Of a stretch of 64,000 nt of DNA, positions 9,295-18,113 are shown piece after piece. The stretch is from Cognatiyoonia koreensis. GTDB taxonomy: Bacteria; Pseudomonadota; Alphaproteobacteria; Rhodobacterales; Rhodobacteraceae. The notes under the pieces are model-generated. The model had not been told where the DNA came from, ran no database searches, and saw only the letters and a list, made by a program, of their open reading frames with translations. How positions within the stretch are numbered: the stretch's first letter is position 1; every line of letters starts with the position of its first letter. The translations under genes and the position numbers were made by a program. The stretch lies in the NCBI RefSeq assembly GCF_900109295.1, contig NZ_FOIZ01000001.1, positions 1,674,001-1,738,000 of the forward strand, read 5' to 3'.

Positions 9295-11001
9295 CTAGAG
9301 AATGAAATCGTCGGTTTGCAACGTGCCCATATGGGTTACTTCGATAATGTGGTCCGTTCGGCCGTTACCATTGTTGTCGATCTTCAGGAAACCGTCGTCA
9401 AAACGCACCTGCGCGATTCCGTTGCCGTAGAAGTCGGCGTTCCCGATGAACCCGAGGTTATCGAACGCGCTGAGGTCGATTTTGTCGGTTCCGCTTTGAA
9501 AGCCTTTGATGACATCACGTTCATCACGCGATACGCCAGTATCGCCAGGACGGAACACGAAGGTATCGCGATGTTCACCGCTTTCCCAACCTTGTAGCGT
9601 GTCGGCACCCTCACCGCCGTAAAAGACGTCCCGACCGCTGCCACCCGTCAGCGTATCATCGCCCGTCCCGCCATACATGCGGTCATTACCGTCGCCCCCG
9701 TGAAGTTCGTCATGGTTCGTGTTGCCCGCCATCCTGTCGTGACCGTTGCCACCGAAAAGTTCGTCGCGACCTATTTCGCCGACGATCCGGTCGTCGCCGT
9801 CATCCCCGTGGAGCGAGTCATTGCCGCGACCGCCTTCGATGTCATCGAAGCCATCGCCACCGCCGGCGCGATCATTGCCTTCGCCGCCACGGATCATGTC
9901 TTCTGAGTCACCACCGTAAAGTTCGTCATGTCCGTCGCCGCCATAGATCCGGTCGCGACCCGTGTCGCCGCCGATCACGTCGTCGCCGTCCTTGCCAGCA
10001 AGGATGTCACTCCCCTCTCCGCCGCCGATCCGGTCATCCCCGTCGCCACCGGCAATCCGGTCACGGCCTTCTTCGCCCCAAAGGCTGTCGTTCCCGCTGC
10101 CGCCGTCTAAATAGTCGTCACCCTGACCCCCGGCGACCTTGTCATGCGCTGTTCCGCCATAAAGGCGATCATCGCCCCAACCACCATAGACTTCATCCGA
10201 ATTGCCACCGCCATAAACGCGGTCATCGCCATCACCGCCGGAAACCGTATCAAGGCCGGTGCCGCCATAGACCTTGTCGTTATCGTCTTCGCCATTGAAT
10301 TTGTCGTTGCCAGACCCGCCATACATCAGGTCGTTGCCATCCCCGCCCCCAGACTGGTCATGGCCTTCGTCGCCGCGCACGGTGTCACGGCCGTCACCTG
10401 CCCAGATCTTGTCATTGCCGTCACCGCCCTTGAATACTTCGTTGCGGGCATCAGCAAACACTTCGGAGTAGTCGCCGGATTTCAAGGTGTCATCACCGGA
10501 CCCTCCCCAGACAACGTTCTTTCCATTCAAAAAGTAATTCAGCCATCCCGCGACATCGGCGACACGTTCGTTTTCATCACCATCCTCGTTGCGAAACCGG
10601 CCATTCGCGATGGCAAAGCCGAAGTGATAGATCGCATCAGCTGTCGTATTGATGAACTGGCGGCCCTGAAAGCGCAGCGACCCGCCATCACCCTGCACAA
10701 GGTGAAATCCGGTTTCCTCATTGCCTTCGTCGTCGCCGTGCCCGTCTACGAAAAGATCGTACAGGTCTGAATTGGCACGCACGTAGTCGCTTATCTTGCG
10801 CAGATCACCCGGCGACAAAAGACCGTCGTCGTTCACGCCCGTGGCCTCGATCGCATCCACGATCACGCCATTCATCAGAATTGCCGCGTCCTGCCCGCCT
10901 TGCAGGTCTGCATTGGTGACAGAATCCGTTAGTCCTGTGTCTTGCGCCAGATAGTCGGCAATCGATTCAAGGTTGGACAGCATTTCTGAACGGGTTGGCA
11001 T
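9295..11001 (-). CDS. RTX calcium-binding protein, probably type I secreted
   Basis: 568 aa, very Asp/Gly rich. Residues 1 to about 160 form a non-repeat domain with no Sec signal peptide and an EF-hand-like stretch (GVNDDGLLSPGDL). About 32 consecutive GGxGxDxUx nonapeptides follow (roughly 165-465), then a C-terminal about 90-residue module with DVIKGFQSGTDKIDLSAF, like the M10 peptidase C-terminal/type I export signal. Such proteins fold on calcium binding outside the cell. No protease, lipase or other catalytic motif is visible, and no type I ABC exporter is in the window. The start has AGGAG about 9 nt upstream. It separates rpiA from gor. Confidence 0.9.
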   Translation of the reverse strand: MPTRSEMLSNLESIADYLAQDTGLTDSVTNADLQGGQDAAILMNGVIVDAIEATGVNDDGLLSPGDLRKISDYVRANSDLYDLFVDGHGDDEGNEETGFHLVQGDGGSLRFQGRQFINTTADAIYHFGFAIANGRFRNEDGDENERVADVAGWLNYFLNGKNVVWGGSGDDTLKSGDYSEVFADARNEVFKGGDGNDKIWAGDGRDTVRGDEGHDQSGGGDGNDLMYGGSGNDKFNGEDDNDKVYGGTGLDTVSGGDGDDRVYGGGNSDEVYGGWGDDRLYGGTAHDKVAGGQGDDYLDGGSGNDSLWGEEGRDRIAGGDGDDRIGGGEGSDILAGKDGDDVIGGDTGRDRIYGGDGHDELYGGDSEDMIRGGEGNDRAGGGDGFDDIEGGRGNDSLHGDDGDDRIVGEIGRDELFGGNGHDRMAGNTNHDELHGGDGNDRMYGGTGDDTLTGGSGRDVFYGGEGADTLQGWESGEHRDTFVFRPGDTGVSRDERDVIKGFQSGTDKIDLSAFDNLGFIGNADFYGNGIAQVRFDDGFLKIDNNGNGRTDHIIEVTHMGTLQTDDFIL

Positions 11002-11046
11002 TGGGCATTCTCCTGGCAGGAATTTCTGTGTTCTTGTCAGGGTTAA

Positions 11047-11074
11047 CTAGCAATTCTGGTCAGAATTTGGCTAG
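11047..11074. promoter_or_regulatory. Interrupted palindrome upstream of the RTX gene
   Basis: AATTCTG-GT-CAGAATT (11052-11067) is a perfect 7-bp dyad. It is flanked by CTAGC (11047-11051) and GCTAG (11070-11074), extending the symmetry with a 2-nt offset. It lies 46-73 bp upstream of the RTX start codon and about 180 bp from the rpiA stop. No T-run follows, so a terminator is unlikely; an operator for the RTX gene is the simplest reading. The cognate regulator is unknown. Confidence 0.45.
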
Positions 11075-11250
11075 CTCACGGCAATCGCTATCGGCGGATA
11101 AGCGTTTGTGAAACAAGCAGAAAGCCGCCAACTTGCAACGCTAGCGTGTGGTCATAACTGAACAATGACGGGGGATGCCGCGGATTGTTCTGAAATCCGC
11201 TTACCTATGGGCAAGTCCTTGCCGCATCCCTTTGTTACGGCCCCGTTGGA

Positions 11251-12039
11251 TCAATCAGCGATATCGGAAAAGAGGTTGTCTTCGTCCAGAAAGTCGAAGG
11301 TCTTTTCGTCCGTCGTTCCATTGGTGATGTCACGCACCTCGACCCGGCCATCGCCATAGCCGATCACGACAGAGTCGCAGATGTCGATAAACAGACCATT
11401 TTCGACGACACCGGGGATCTGGTTTATCACGAGGCTCAGTTGCCGCGCATTTCCGATCCGGTGAAGGTGAAGATCAAGAATATGATTGCCCTCGTCCGTA
11501 ACGAACGGGGTCTCTCCGTTCATTCTCAGGCTGGTAGTGTTGCCCAGCACATCCATCCCGATCAGGGATTCCTCGATCAGCGTCTTCGTGGTCTGCCAGC
11601 CAAATGGAATGACCTCGACAGGCAGCGGAAAGGCACCAAGCGTTTCGACCTGCTTGGATACATCCGCGATCACAACCATCTGGTCGCTGGCCGTTGCGAC
11701 AATTTTTTCCTGCAGCAGTGCACCGCCGCCACCTTTGATCAGGTTTAGATCACCGTCGTATTCGTCAGCCCCGTCAATCGTCAGATCCAGCCACTTGGCT
11801 TCATCAAGCGAGATGACCTCGATCCCCGCGCCGCGGGCAAGTTCAGCCGTGCGTGTCGACGTTGGCACGCCCTTGATCCGCAGCCCTTCGTCGCGCACCA
11901 TTTCGCCAAGACAGCGCACGAGCCATGCGGCTGTCGATCCTGTCCCAAGGCCAACCTTCATGCCCGATTGGACGTAGGTCGTGGCCTGTTTCGCGGCGAC
12001 AAATTTGGCTTTGTCGATGGGTGAAAGATCACTAGGCAT
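11251..12039 (-). CDS. rpiA: Ribose-5-phosphate isomerase A
   Basis: 262 aa. It interconverts ribose-5-phosphate and ribulose-5-phosphate in the pentose phosphate pathway. Family motifs: VGLGTGSTAAWLV (phosphate loop) near residue 30, LTIDGADEYDGDLNLIKGGGGALLQEKIV with the catalytic Asp/Glu/Lys region, and WQTTKTLIEE. The ATG at 12039 (MPSDLSPIDKAKFVAAKQA) has GGAG at a good distance; an ATG at 12054 exists but would add five residues without a better site. It is upstream of the RTX gene on the same strand. Confidence 0.95.
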   Translation of the reverse strand: MPSDLSPIDKAKFVAAKQATTYVQSGMKVGLGTGSTAAWLVRCLGEMVRDEGLRIKGVPTSTRTAELARGAGIEVISLDEAKWLDLTIDGADEYDGDLNLIKGGGGALLQEKIVATASDQMVVIADVSKQVETLGAFPLPVEVIPFGWQTTKTLIEESLIGMDVLGNTTSLRMNGETPFVTDEGNHILDLHLHRIGNARQLSLVINQIPGVVENGLFIDICDSVVIGYGDGRVEVRDITNGTTDEKTFDFLDEDNLFSDIAD

Positions 12040-12184
12040 GTGGCAGCTCCGCAAGGTCTTTGCCGCCTTATAGGCAAGTTCAGGACGTCGTGCGAGGGTC
12101 GATTTTTTGTGACTTTGCGGAATTCATCCCCGATGGGTCGGTTTCCACTCCGGATTTAAAAACGCTGCCCCTTATGTTGCGCGC

Positions 12185-12859
12185 ATGACATCTACATTGC
12201 GCCTTCACTATGCCCCTGACAATGCGTCGCTTTGCGTACGTTTGGCGCTGGAAATGGTATCCGTTCCATATACGACGGTGCTTGTTGACCGCGCCGCCCG
12301 CGCACAGAAAAGCGCGTCATATACCGCGCTGAACCCGAACGGATTGATCCCGACCCTAGAAACATCCAAGGGCGTGATCTTTGAAACCGGGGCCATCCTG
12401 CTTTGGGTCGCAGACCAGACCCCAGGCACGTTATTTCCAAAATCGGATGCGCAGGACCGGGGCGTTGCACTGACGTGGTTGTTCTGGCTTTCAAACACGC
12501 TGCATCCGACCCTGCGGATGCTATTCTATCCGGAACAGTATGCACGCGACCCCATAGCGATTGCGAATATGACACGAGACCGGTTGCAGCAGTTTTTGAC
12601 GCTGGTTGACGGTGTTTGGCCCGACGTCGGAAAGACGCCGGTTCTGCAATGCTACCTTGCCCCGATGCTGCGTTGGTCGGCGCTTTATGGCGGGGACACG
12701 CGCTGGTTTCGGCTGTCCGACTATCCGGCCCTCGCTGCATTCGCACATGAATTCGAGGATCATCCCGCTGCCCGGAAGGCGGCAAGAGCCGAAGGACTTG
12801 GCCCGACACCTTTCAGCGCACCGATTGCGCCAAATCCACCCGAAGGAAGTGCAACTTAG
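12185..12859 (+). CDS. Glutathione S-transferase family protein
   Basis: 224 aa. The N-terminal thioredoxin-like domain (RLHYAPDNASLCVRLALEM) carries a Ser/Cys in the catalytic position of GSTs, and NPNGLIPTLETSKGVIFETGAILLWVAD shows the cis-Pro and the Glu/Thr pair that bind glutathione. The C-terminal half is the all-helical GST domain. The first bases of the next gene follow the stop directly, so it may be co-transcribed with L-serine dehydratase. Substrate unknown. Confidence 0.88.
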   Translation: MTSTLRLHYAPDNASLCVRLALEMVSVPYTTVLVDRAARAQKSASYTALNPNGLIPTLETSKGVIFETGAILLWVADQTPGTLFPKSDAQDRGVALTWLFWLSNTLHPTLRMLFYPEQYARDPIAIANMTRDRLQQFLTLVDGVWPDVGKTPVLQCYLAPMLRWSALYGGDTRWFRLSDYPALAAFAHEFEDHPAARKAARAEGLGPTPFSAPIAPNPPEGSAT

Positions 12860-14233
12860 ATGTTTCTGTCCGTCTTCGATATGTTCAAGGTCGGCATCGG
12901 CCCGTCATCGTCCCATACGATCGGTCCAATGGTCGCGGCATCGCGCTTTCTGGATCATCTACGCGCCCAGCCTTTCAGCGTCGCTGGTGTGTCGGCCAGC
13001 CTACACGGATCGCTGGCCTTCACCGGCGTCGGCCATGCCACAGATCGCGCGGTCGTCCTCGGCCTCGCAGGTCTCGTCGCCCATGACTACGATGCGACCA
13101 AAGCCGACGCCGAACTTGCGCGCATCAAGGACGAACAGACTGTACGCCCGGACGGCCTTGGCACGCTGAAGTTCCACCCCAAGGACGATGTCGTTTTCGA
13201 CTATGGCCCACCCCTTCCCGGCCATGCAAACGGACTGATCCTGCGCGGCCATGATGCGCAGGGCGACGTCATCATTCAGGAAACCTATTATTCTATTGGC
13301 GGCGGTTTCGTTCTGACCGAAAGGGAACTGGCCGCTGGCAAGGACACCGACGACGGCCCGCCTGTCCCTTATCCGTTCAAATCCGCAGCTGAAATGCTGG
13401 AAATGGCCGCGTCTTCGGGTAAATCAATCGCCGATATGAAGCGCGCAAACGAACTGTCACGCCAGCCGCACGAAGCAATCGACCGCGGGCTCAAGCGGAT
13501 CTGGGAGGTCATGAACGATTGCATCGACCGGGGGCTGACCACCGACGGGATCCTGCCCGGCGGCCTGTCCGTGCGTCGCCGCGCCAAAGGCATTTATGAT
13601 GCATTGATGGCTGAACGGGGCATGAACCTGACCGCCCCGCACACCATCAACGACTGGATGAGCACCTATGCCATGGCCGTCAACGAAGAGAACGCGGCGG
13701 GTGGTCAGGTCGTCACCGCCCCCACCAACGGAGCCGCGGGCGTTGTGCCATCAACGATCCGATACTGGCTGGACCATGTGCCCGGCGCGAGCGTTTCCCG
13801 AGTGCCCGAATTCCTTCTGACTGCCGCGGCAATTGGCGGATTGATCAAGTTCAACGCGTCGATTTCTGGTGCGGAATGCGGCTGTCAGGCAGAGGTCGGC
13901 AGTGCTGCAGCCATGGCTGCAGCGGGCCTTGCGGCAGTGCTTGGCGGCACGCCTGAACAGATCGAGAATGCCGCTGAAATCGCGCTTGAACATCACCTTG
14001 GCATGACCTGTGACCCTGTCAAAGGGCTGGTGCAGGTACCTTGCATTGAACGTAACGGGCTGGGCGCGATCAAGGCGGTATCGGCTGCCTCGCTCGCGAT
14101 GCGCGGTGACGGCAAACACTTGGTGCATCTCGACGTCGCCATCGAGACAATGCGTCAAACCGGTGTCGATATGAGCGAGAAATACAAGGAAACCGCGTTG
14201 GGCGGTTTGGCTGTGAACGTTCCGAACTGCTAG
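12860..14233 (+). CDS. sdaA: L-serine ammonia-lyase, iron-sulfur dependent, single chain
   Basis: 457 aa. It deaminates L-serine to pyruvate and ammonia using a [4Fe-4S] cluster. The N-terminal beta domain starts MFLSVFDMFKVGIGPSSSHTIGPM. The alpha domain contains the cluster cysteines in GAECGCQAEVGSAAAMAAAG and in MTCDPVKGLVQVPCIERNG. Length matches the single-polypeptide SdaA type. The start codon follows immediately after the GST stop, so the two genes form one transcription unit. Confidence 0.95.
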   Translation: MFLSVFDMFKVGIGPSSSHTIGPMVAASRFLDHLRAQPFSVAGVSASLHGSLAFTGVGHATDRAVVLGLAGLVAHDYDATKADAELARIKDEQTVRPDGLGTLKFHPKDDVVFDYGPPLPGHANGLILRGHDAQGDVIIQETYYSIGGGFVLTERELAAGKDTDDGPPVPYPFKSAAEMLEMAASSGKSIADMKRANELSRQPHEAIDRGLKRIWEVMNDCIDRGLTTDGILPGGLSVRRRAKGIYDALMAERGMNLTAPHTINDWMSTYAMAVNEENAAGGQVVTAPTNGAAGVVPSTIRYWLDHVPGASVSRVPEFLLTAAAIGGLIKFNASISGAECGCQAEVGSAAAMAAAGLAAVLGGTPEQIENAAEIALEHHLGMTCDPVKGLVQVPCIERNGLGAIKAVSAASLAMRGDGKHLVHLDVAIETMRQTGVDMSEKYKETALGGLAVNVPNC

Positions 14234-14309
14234 GGACTGACAGAAAAGAACTGCTCCTGGCTTCGCTGGCCGAATTGCAACTCTGTGATCTGCCGCCTAA
14301 CGTTTCGCA

Positions 14310-15218
14310 ATGCAGACAGATCGCCCTTTTCTCGGCATACTCCTGATGCTTGGCTTTTGTGTGCTGGCACCGCTTGGTGACAGCATCGGAAAGCTGTTGG
14401 GCGCCGTGATCGGGCTTGGCGTGCTCGTCTTCGTGCGCTTTTCGATTCAGGCGATGATCTTGCTGCCCATCGTACTCTGGCGTGGCGACGGCTTGCGGTT
14501 GCCGCCGGGCACGCTCTGGCTCGTTCTGACGCGCACGGCACTGCATATTTGCGGTATTGCGATGATGTTCATGGGGCTAAGGTATCTGCCGCTTGCCGAT
14601 GCACTGGCCATCGCATTTGTCATGCCGTTCATCATGCTGCTGCTGGGCCATTTCGTGCTGCACGAAGAGGTCGGCTTTCATCGCCTGGCGGCCTGCGCGG
14701 TCGGTTTTGGCGGCACGCTTCTTGTCATCCAGCCGAACTTTGCAGCGGTCGGCGCGCCCGCGCTTTATCCGCTTGGCGTAGCTGTGGTTTTTGCCCTGTT
14801 CATGCTGGTCACACGACAAGTTGCCAAGAAACTGGATCCGATCAAGTTACAGACGATCAGCGGGCTTCAAGCGACGGCGATGCTGTTGCCCTTTTTCCTC
14901 CTTCTGCCGCAGCACCCCGAGTTCGCGGTCGCCATGCCGGATCGCTGGACGGTTTTTCTGCTGATCGCGCTTGGGTTGCTTGGCACTTTTGCGCATCTGA
15001 TGATGACATGGAGCCTGCGCTTTGCACCTTCCGCAACCCTTGCCCCGATGCAGTACCTCGAAATCCCCATCGGGACGCTGATTGGCTGGATGGTGTTCAA
15101 GGATCTGCCCAACGGGCTTGCTGCTCTTGGAATCTGCATCACCGTCGGGGCTGGTCTTTACATTATTCTGCGCGAACAGCGGCTATCGCGGCGTCAAGCT
15201 GCGCCAGCGGCAGAGTAA
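14310..15218 (+). CDS. DMT-family (EamA) permease
   Basis: 302 aa with about ten hydrophobic segments arranged as two EamA repeats (about 8-140 and 150-290), the layout of drug/metabolite exporters of the inner membrane. Substrate cannot be told from sequence; it follows L-serine dehydratase with a 76-bp gap. The final 56 bp overlap the 3' end of the convergent thiamine pyrophosphokinase gene; both reading frames look intact through the overlap. Confidence 0.9.
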   Translation: MQTDRPFLGILLMLGFCVLAPLGDSIGKLLGAVIGLGVLVFVRFSIQAMILLPIVLWRGDGLRLPPGTLWLVLTRTALHICGIAMMFMGLRYLPLADALAIAFVMPFIMLLLGHFVLHEEVGFHRLAACAVGFGGTLLVIQPNFAAVGAPALYPLGVAVVFALFMLVTRQVAKKLDPIKLQTISGLQATAMLLPFFLLLPQHPEFAVAMPDRWTVFLLIALGLLGTFAHLMMTWSLRFAPSATLAPMQYLEIPIGTLIGWMVFKDLPNGLAALGICITVGAGLYIILREQRLSRRQAAPAAE

Positions 15219-15849
15219 TCAACAAGGGGCCGTCCGCCACAACGCTTACCGTATCATCCGCAGCCTCGTTCGACGAACTGACCCAACGCGTTGGATGCAG
15301 GTCCACGCCGTCGAGATTCCAGCGCAGACCGGTCGTTTGGGCTTTTACCGTCGCAAGCGGCAGCAGGCCAATGCGGGTTCCAACGGGCACGGCCAAGCGC
15401 ATCCTTGCAGGTGACAGAAACACAACGTCGGTCGTGCTGAGCAAAATGACCGGTTGATGGGCGTATCGTGCAAGCACGTTCACGACTGCCATCTGATGAT
15501 CCAGACGTCCGCCCAGAAAACCGCACCCTAGGATCAGCGGTGCGCTGATGCGGCTGAGTGTCTTTTCAAAATCCGTGGTATCGCTTTCGGTGACCAGATG
15601 GATCACATCCGCGAATGCGCTGCGTGCTTCTTTCGAAATGCTATCCAAATCGCCAATCACCGCTGCGACGTCGCAGCCATGAGCAAGAGCGTGATCAGCC
15701 CCCCCGTCTGCAGCCACAACACTTGGCGCGTGGTTTAGAGAAATGTTAAGCTCGGTCGTGCCAAGTTCTGCACCACCAAGCACCGTGATTGGAGAAGAAC
15801 TGGAAACAATTGGGCTATGCATGCTGGATTGTCCCGAATTCGTGGACAT
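15163..15849 (-). CDS. Thiamine diphosphokinase
   Basis: 228 aa. It transfers pyrophosphate from ATP to thiamine to make the cofactor TPP. Recognisable family stretches are VVAADGGADHALAHG, VIGDLDSIS and ESDTTDFEKTL (metal and nucleotide binding), then GFLGGRLDHQMAVVNVLA and the C-terminal thiamine-binding beta domain with GLRWNLDGVDL and WVSSSNEA. It is convergent with and overlaps the DMT permease gene by 56 bp. Confidence 0.92.
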   Translation of the reverse strand: MSTNSGQSSMHSPIVSSSSPITVLGGAELGTTELNISLNHAPSVVAADGGADHALAHGCDVAAVIGDLDSISKEARSAFADVIHLVTESDTTDFEKTLSRISAPLILGCGFLGGRLDHQMAVVNVLARYAHQPVILLSTTDVVFLSPARMRLAVPVGTRIGLLPLATVKAQTTGLRWNLDGVDLHPTRWVSSSNEAADDTVSVVADGPLLITLPLAQLDAAIAAVRAE

Positions 15850-15960
15850 TCCTTATTCTCGACACGAAATAATACCGCATATTTCCCCTTCTTGTTCCGG
15901 ATTTAGAACCAATTGATGGTGAATAAGGTGTCACTGGGTTTGGAGAAAGCGAGCAAAATA

Positions 15961-18060
15961 ATGGTTGAGTCGAGCAAGATTCTTACCGTGTCCTATGGCA
16001 CCTTTTCGTGCACGCTGGAAGGTTTCGAAGATTCCTTTGGCACGATGAAGGCGATTGCGGAGTATTTCCGCGATTTGGCACAGGGCGACCGGTACTTCGG
16101 GGCAGAACCCCCCGCACCTGACGCAGAGATGCTGACACGCATTGCGGAAAAAGAGATTGCCCGCCGGGTCGAAGCCCGCGCGGACGAAAGCGGAATCGTG
16201 CTGCGCGCCGTGGATGCCGCACAGGCACCTGCCGCGGCACCGGCCATGCCGCCGGTTGCGACACCACCGACAGAGGTGAAAGTCGCAGCAGTCGCGACAG
16301 CCGCTGTCGCAGATCATGTCGAATCCACCCACGCTGCGACGGCAGACGCGGATGGTGACGTCGCTAGGCCGGAGGCCGGGGAAGTAACTGCCCCAACGCT
16401 CGTGGCCTCCAGCCCGGCGGCGGCTGACGCTGACGACGCGCTTGACGATGACATGGCCGAAGAAATGGACGTCACTGCTCCGGCGGCCAGCTTTGCCGAA
16501 ATGGATGCCGGCCAGATTTCAGAAGTGCCAGCGCATCCGGACGCCGACAGCGTTGCGGCCAAATTGCAGCGCATCCGCGCAGTGGTTGGTCCTGCTGCCG
16601 CCGACGACGACATGCTCGAAGATGAGCAGACCGAATCCTTTGCCGATGACGCCGAGGAAGAGATCGCAGACATGCCACCAGCCAGCGACGATTTCGCCGC
16701 CTTTGCCGCCGAAGACTCCTTCGACGAAGAGGACGAAAACGATTTTGCCGCCGACTTGGATAACATCGACACTGAAGCGCAAGACGATGAGAGTGCAGAC
16801 GACGATATCGCTGAAGCCGAAGAAGACGAGGCCGAACTGGCTGACGATTCGACGGGCGAAGACGATGACGCCGAGGCTGACGCGATGGAAGACGACAGTG
16901 ACGCTGACGTCGCTGCTGATGCCGACATCGACGATGACAGCGCGGCGGAATCATTCGACCAAGACGACGCTGCCGAAGCGGACGAAGCAGAAGCTGAAGT
17001 CGCCGAGGACGCGGAACCCGCTGTCGAAGCCCCAAAGCAGAACTTCCGTGCCCGCATCCTGCGCGTCGCCAAGATACCTGCGCTTTCAGCCCAAGCAGAC
17101 GAAGCAGACGACTTGTCTGAAGACACTGCAGACGCCGTACGCGAAAGCATCGCGGCCCAGTCGGGTGACGATGTGGTTGCAGAGGCTGACGGTGCCTATG
17201 ATGATATCGACGATGCAGACGTCGCCGAACTGGCAGACATTGACGAACCATCAGAAGCCACGCTGTCTGACGAGGACGAAGCAGAACTGCTTGCCGATCT
17301 GGCAGAGGTCGAGCGGGAGATTGAGGAAACGAGCGAAGCGCCCGCCGCTGAAGCCGCGCCCGAAGCCCCCGCAACGCCAACTGGCCGTGACATCCTGCCG
17401 GAAGCTGATGACGCCGCAATGTCGCGCATCATGGATCAGGCGGACGAACAGCTGTCCGAACCCGAAGGCAGCCGCCGCCGCAGCGCAATTGCGCAGCTGA
17501 AAGCAGCCGTCGCCGCGACCGAAGCTGCCCGTCAGCTGGGTGACAAGGGTGAGGACCAGGCTTCCAAGGAAAACGCGTTCCGCGATGATCTGAACCAAGC
17601 CGTACGTCCCCGCAGTGGCGATGAACTGCCACGCACCCAACTGCGCACGGAACGTCCGCGTCCTGCTCCGCTCAAGCTTGTCCCCGCCCAGCGCGTCGAC
17701 GAAGCGGACACCGCAGACAGCGACGCCGCCCCTGTGCTGCCGCGCCGCGTTGCCAGCGATGCAGGCATGGTCGATGCCGGCAACTTTGCCGACTTCGCAG
17801 CAGAAATGGGCGCGACGGAGCTGCCAGATCTGCTGGAAGCCGCTGCTGCCTACACGGCCTATGTCGAAGGTGTCGAGGACTTCTCGCGCCCGCAGATCAT
17901 GAAGAAGGTTCAGGCGTCCGCGACAGAAGAGTTCAGCCGCGAAGATGGCCTGCGCTCTTTCGGCACCTTGCTGCGTCAGGGTCGGATCAGCAAGGTCCGC
18001 AACGGTCGCTTCCAGGTTTCGGACCAGACACGCTTCAAGCCGGAAAAGAAAGCCGGCTGA
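15961..18060 (+). CDS. Large acidic low-complexity protein, conserved ends
   Basis: 699 aa from ATG 15961. The frame is open upstream with TTG/ATG/GTG at 15913-15919, but MVESSKILTVSYGTFSCTLE matches the usual N-terminus of Rhodobacteraceae homologues as I remember them. Residues 1-70 are an ordered domain (ILTVSYGTFSCTLEGFEDSF, AIAEYFRDLAQGDRYFG). Roughly 155-465 is dominated by Asp, Glu and Ala, surely disordered. The last about 110 residues are ordered and basic at the end (MGATELPDLLEAAAAYTAYV, FGTLLRQGRISKVRNGRFQV). No catalytic motif, signal peptide or membrane span is seen. Function unknown; an ordered-disordered-ordered scaffold is an inference. Confidence 0.85.
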   Translation: MVESSKILTVSYGTFSCTLEGFEDSFGTMKAIAEYFRDLAQGDRYFGAEPPAPDAEMLTRIAEKEIARRVEARADESGIVLRAVDAAQAPAAAPAMPPVATPPTEVKVAAVATAAVADHVESTHAATADADGDVARPEAGEVTAPTLVASSPAAADADDALDDDMAEEMDVTAPAASFAEMDAGQISEVPAHPDADSVAAKLQRIRAVVGPAAADDDMLEDEQTESFADDAEEEIADMPPASDDFAAFAAEDSFDEEDENDFAADLDNIDTEAQDDESADDDIAEAEEDEAELADDSTGEDDDAEADAMEDDSDADVAADADIDDDSAAESFDQDDAAEADEAEAEVAEDAEPAVEAPKQNFRARILRVAKIPALSAQADEADDLSEDTADAVRESIAAQSGDDVVAEADGAYDDIDDADVAELADIDEPSEATLSDEDEAELLADLAEVEREIEETSEAPAAEAAPEAPATPTGRDILPEADDAAMSRIMDQADEQLSEPEGSRRRSAIAQLKAAVAATEAARQLGDKGEDQASKENAFRDDLNQAVRPRSGDELPRTQLRTERPRPAPLKLVPAQRVDEADTADSDAAPVLPRRVASDAGMVDAGNFADFAAEMGATELPDLLEAAAAYTAYVEGVEDFSRPQIMKKVQASATEEFSREDGLRSFGTLLRQGRISKVRNGRFQVSDQTRFKPEKKAG

Positions 18061-18081
18061 TCACCGTCACAAGACGCACAA

Positions 18082-18113
18082 ACAACGGCGCAAGGGAAAC
18101 CTTGCGCCGTTGT
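18082..18113. terminator. Perfect 14-bp hairpin with GAAA tetraloop between convergent genes
   Basis: Arms at 18082-18095 and 18100-18113 pair without mismatch (ACAACGGCGCAAGG and its complement) around a GAAA loop. It lies between the stop of the acidic protein and the stop of the cyclooxygenase-like gene, so it probably ends transcription from both sides. There is no clear T-run on either side, so termination may be rho-assisted or the hairpin may mainly stabilise 3' ends. Confidence 0.7.

Noticed and set aside
9700..10770. Plus-strand open frames opposite the RTX repeats (the longest 10144-10770)
   Set aside because: They mirror the repeating GGxGxD codons of the RTX gene and yield Val/Ala/Ile repeats, not a plausible protein.
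16314..17500. Long overlapping frames on both strands (for example 16314-17150 minus, 16442-17500 plus, 16472-17419 minus)
   Set aside because: They are shadows caused by the strongly biased GAC/GAA/GCC codons of the acidic protein gene; they give Ser-, Arg- or Thr-rich sequence with no signals or family resemblance.
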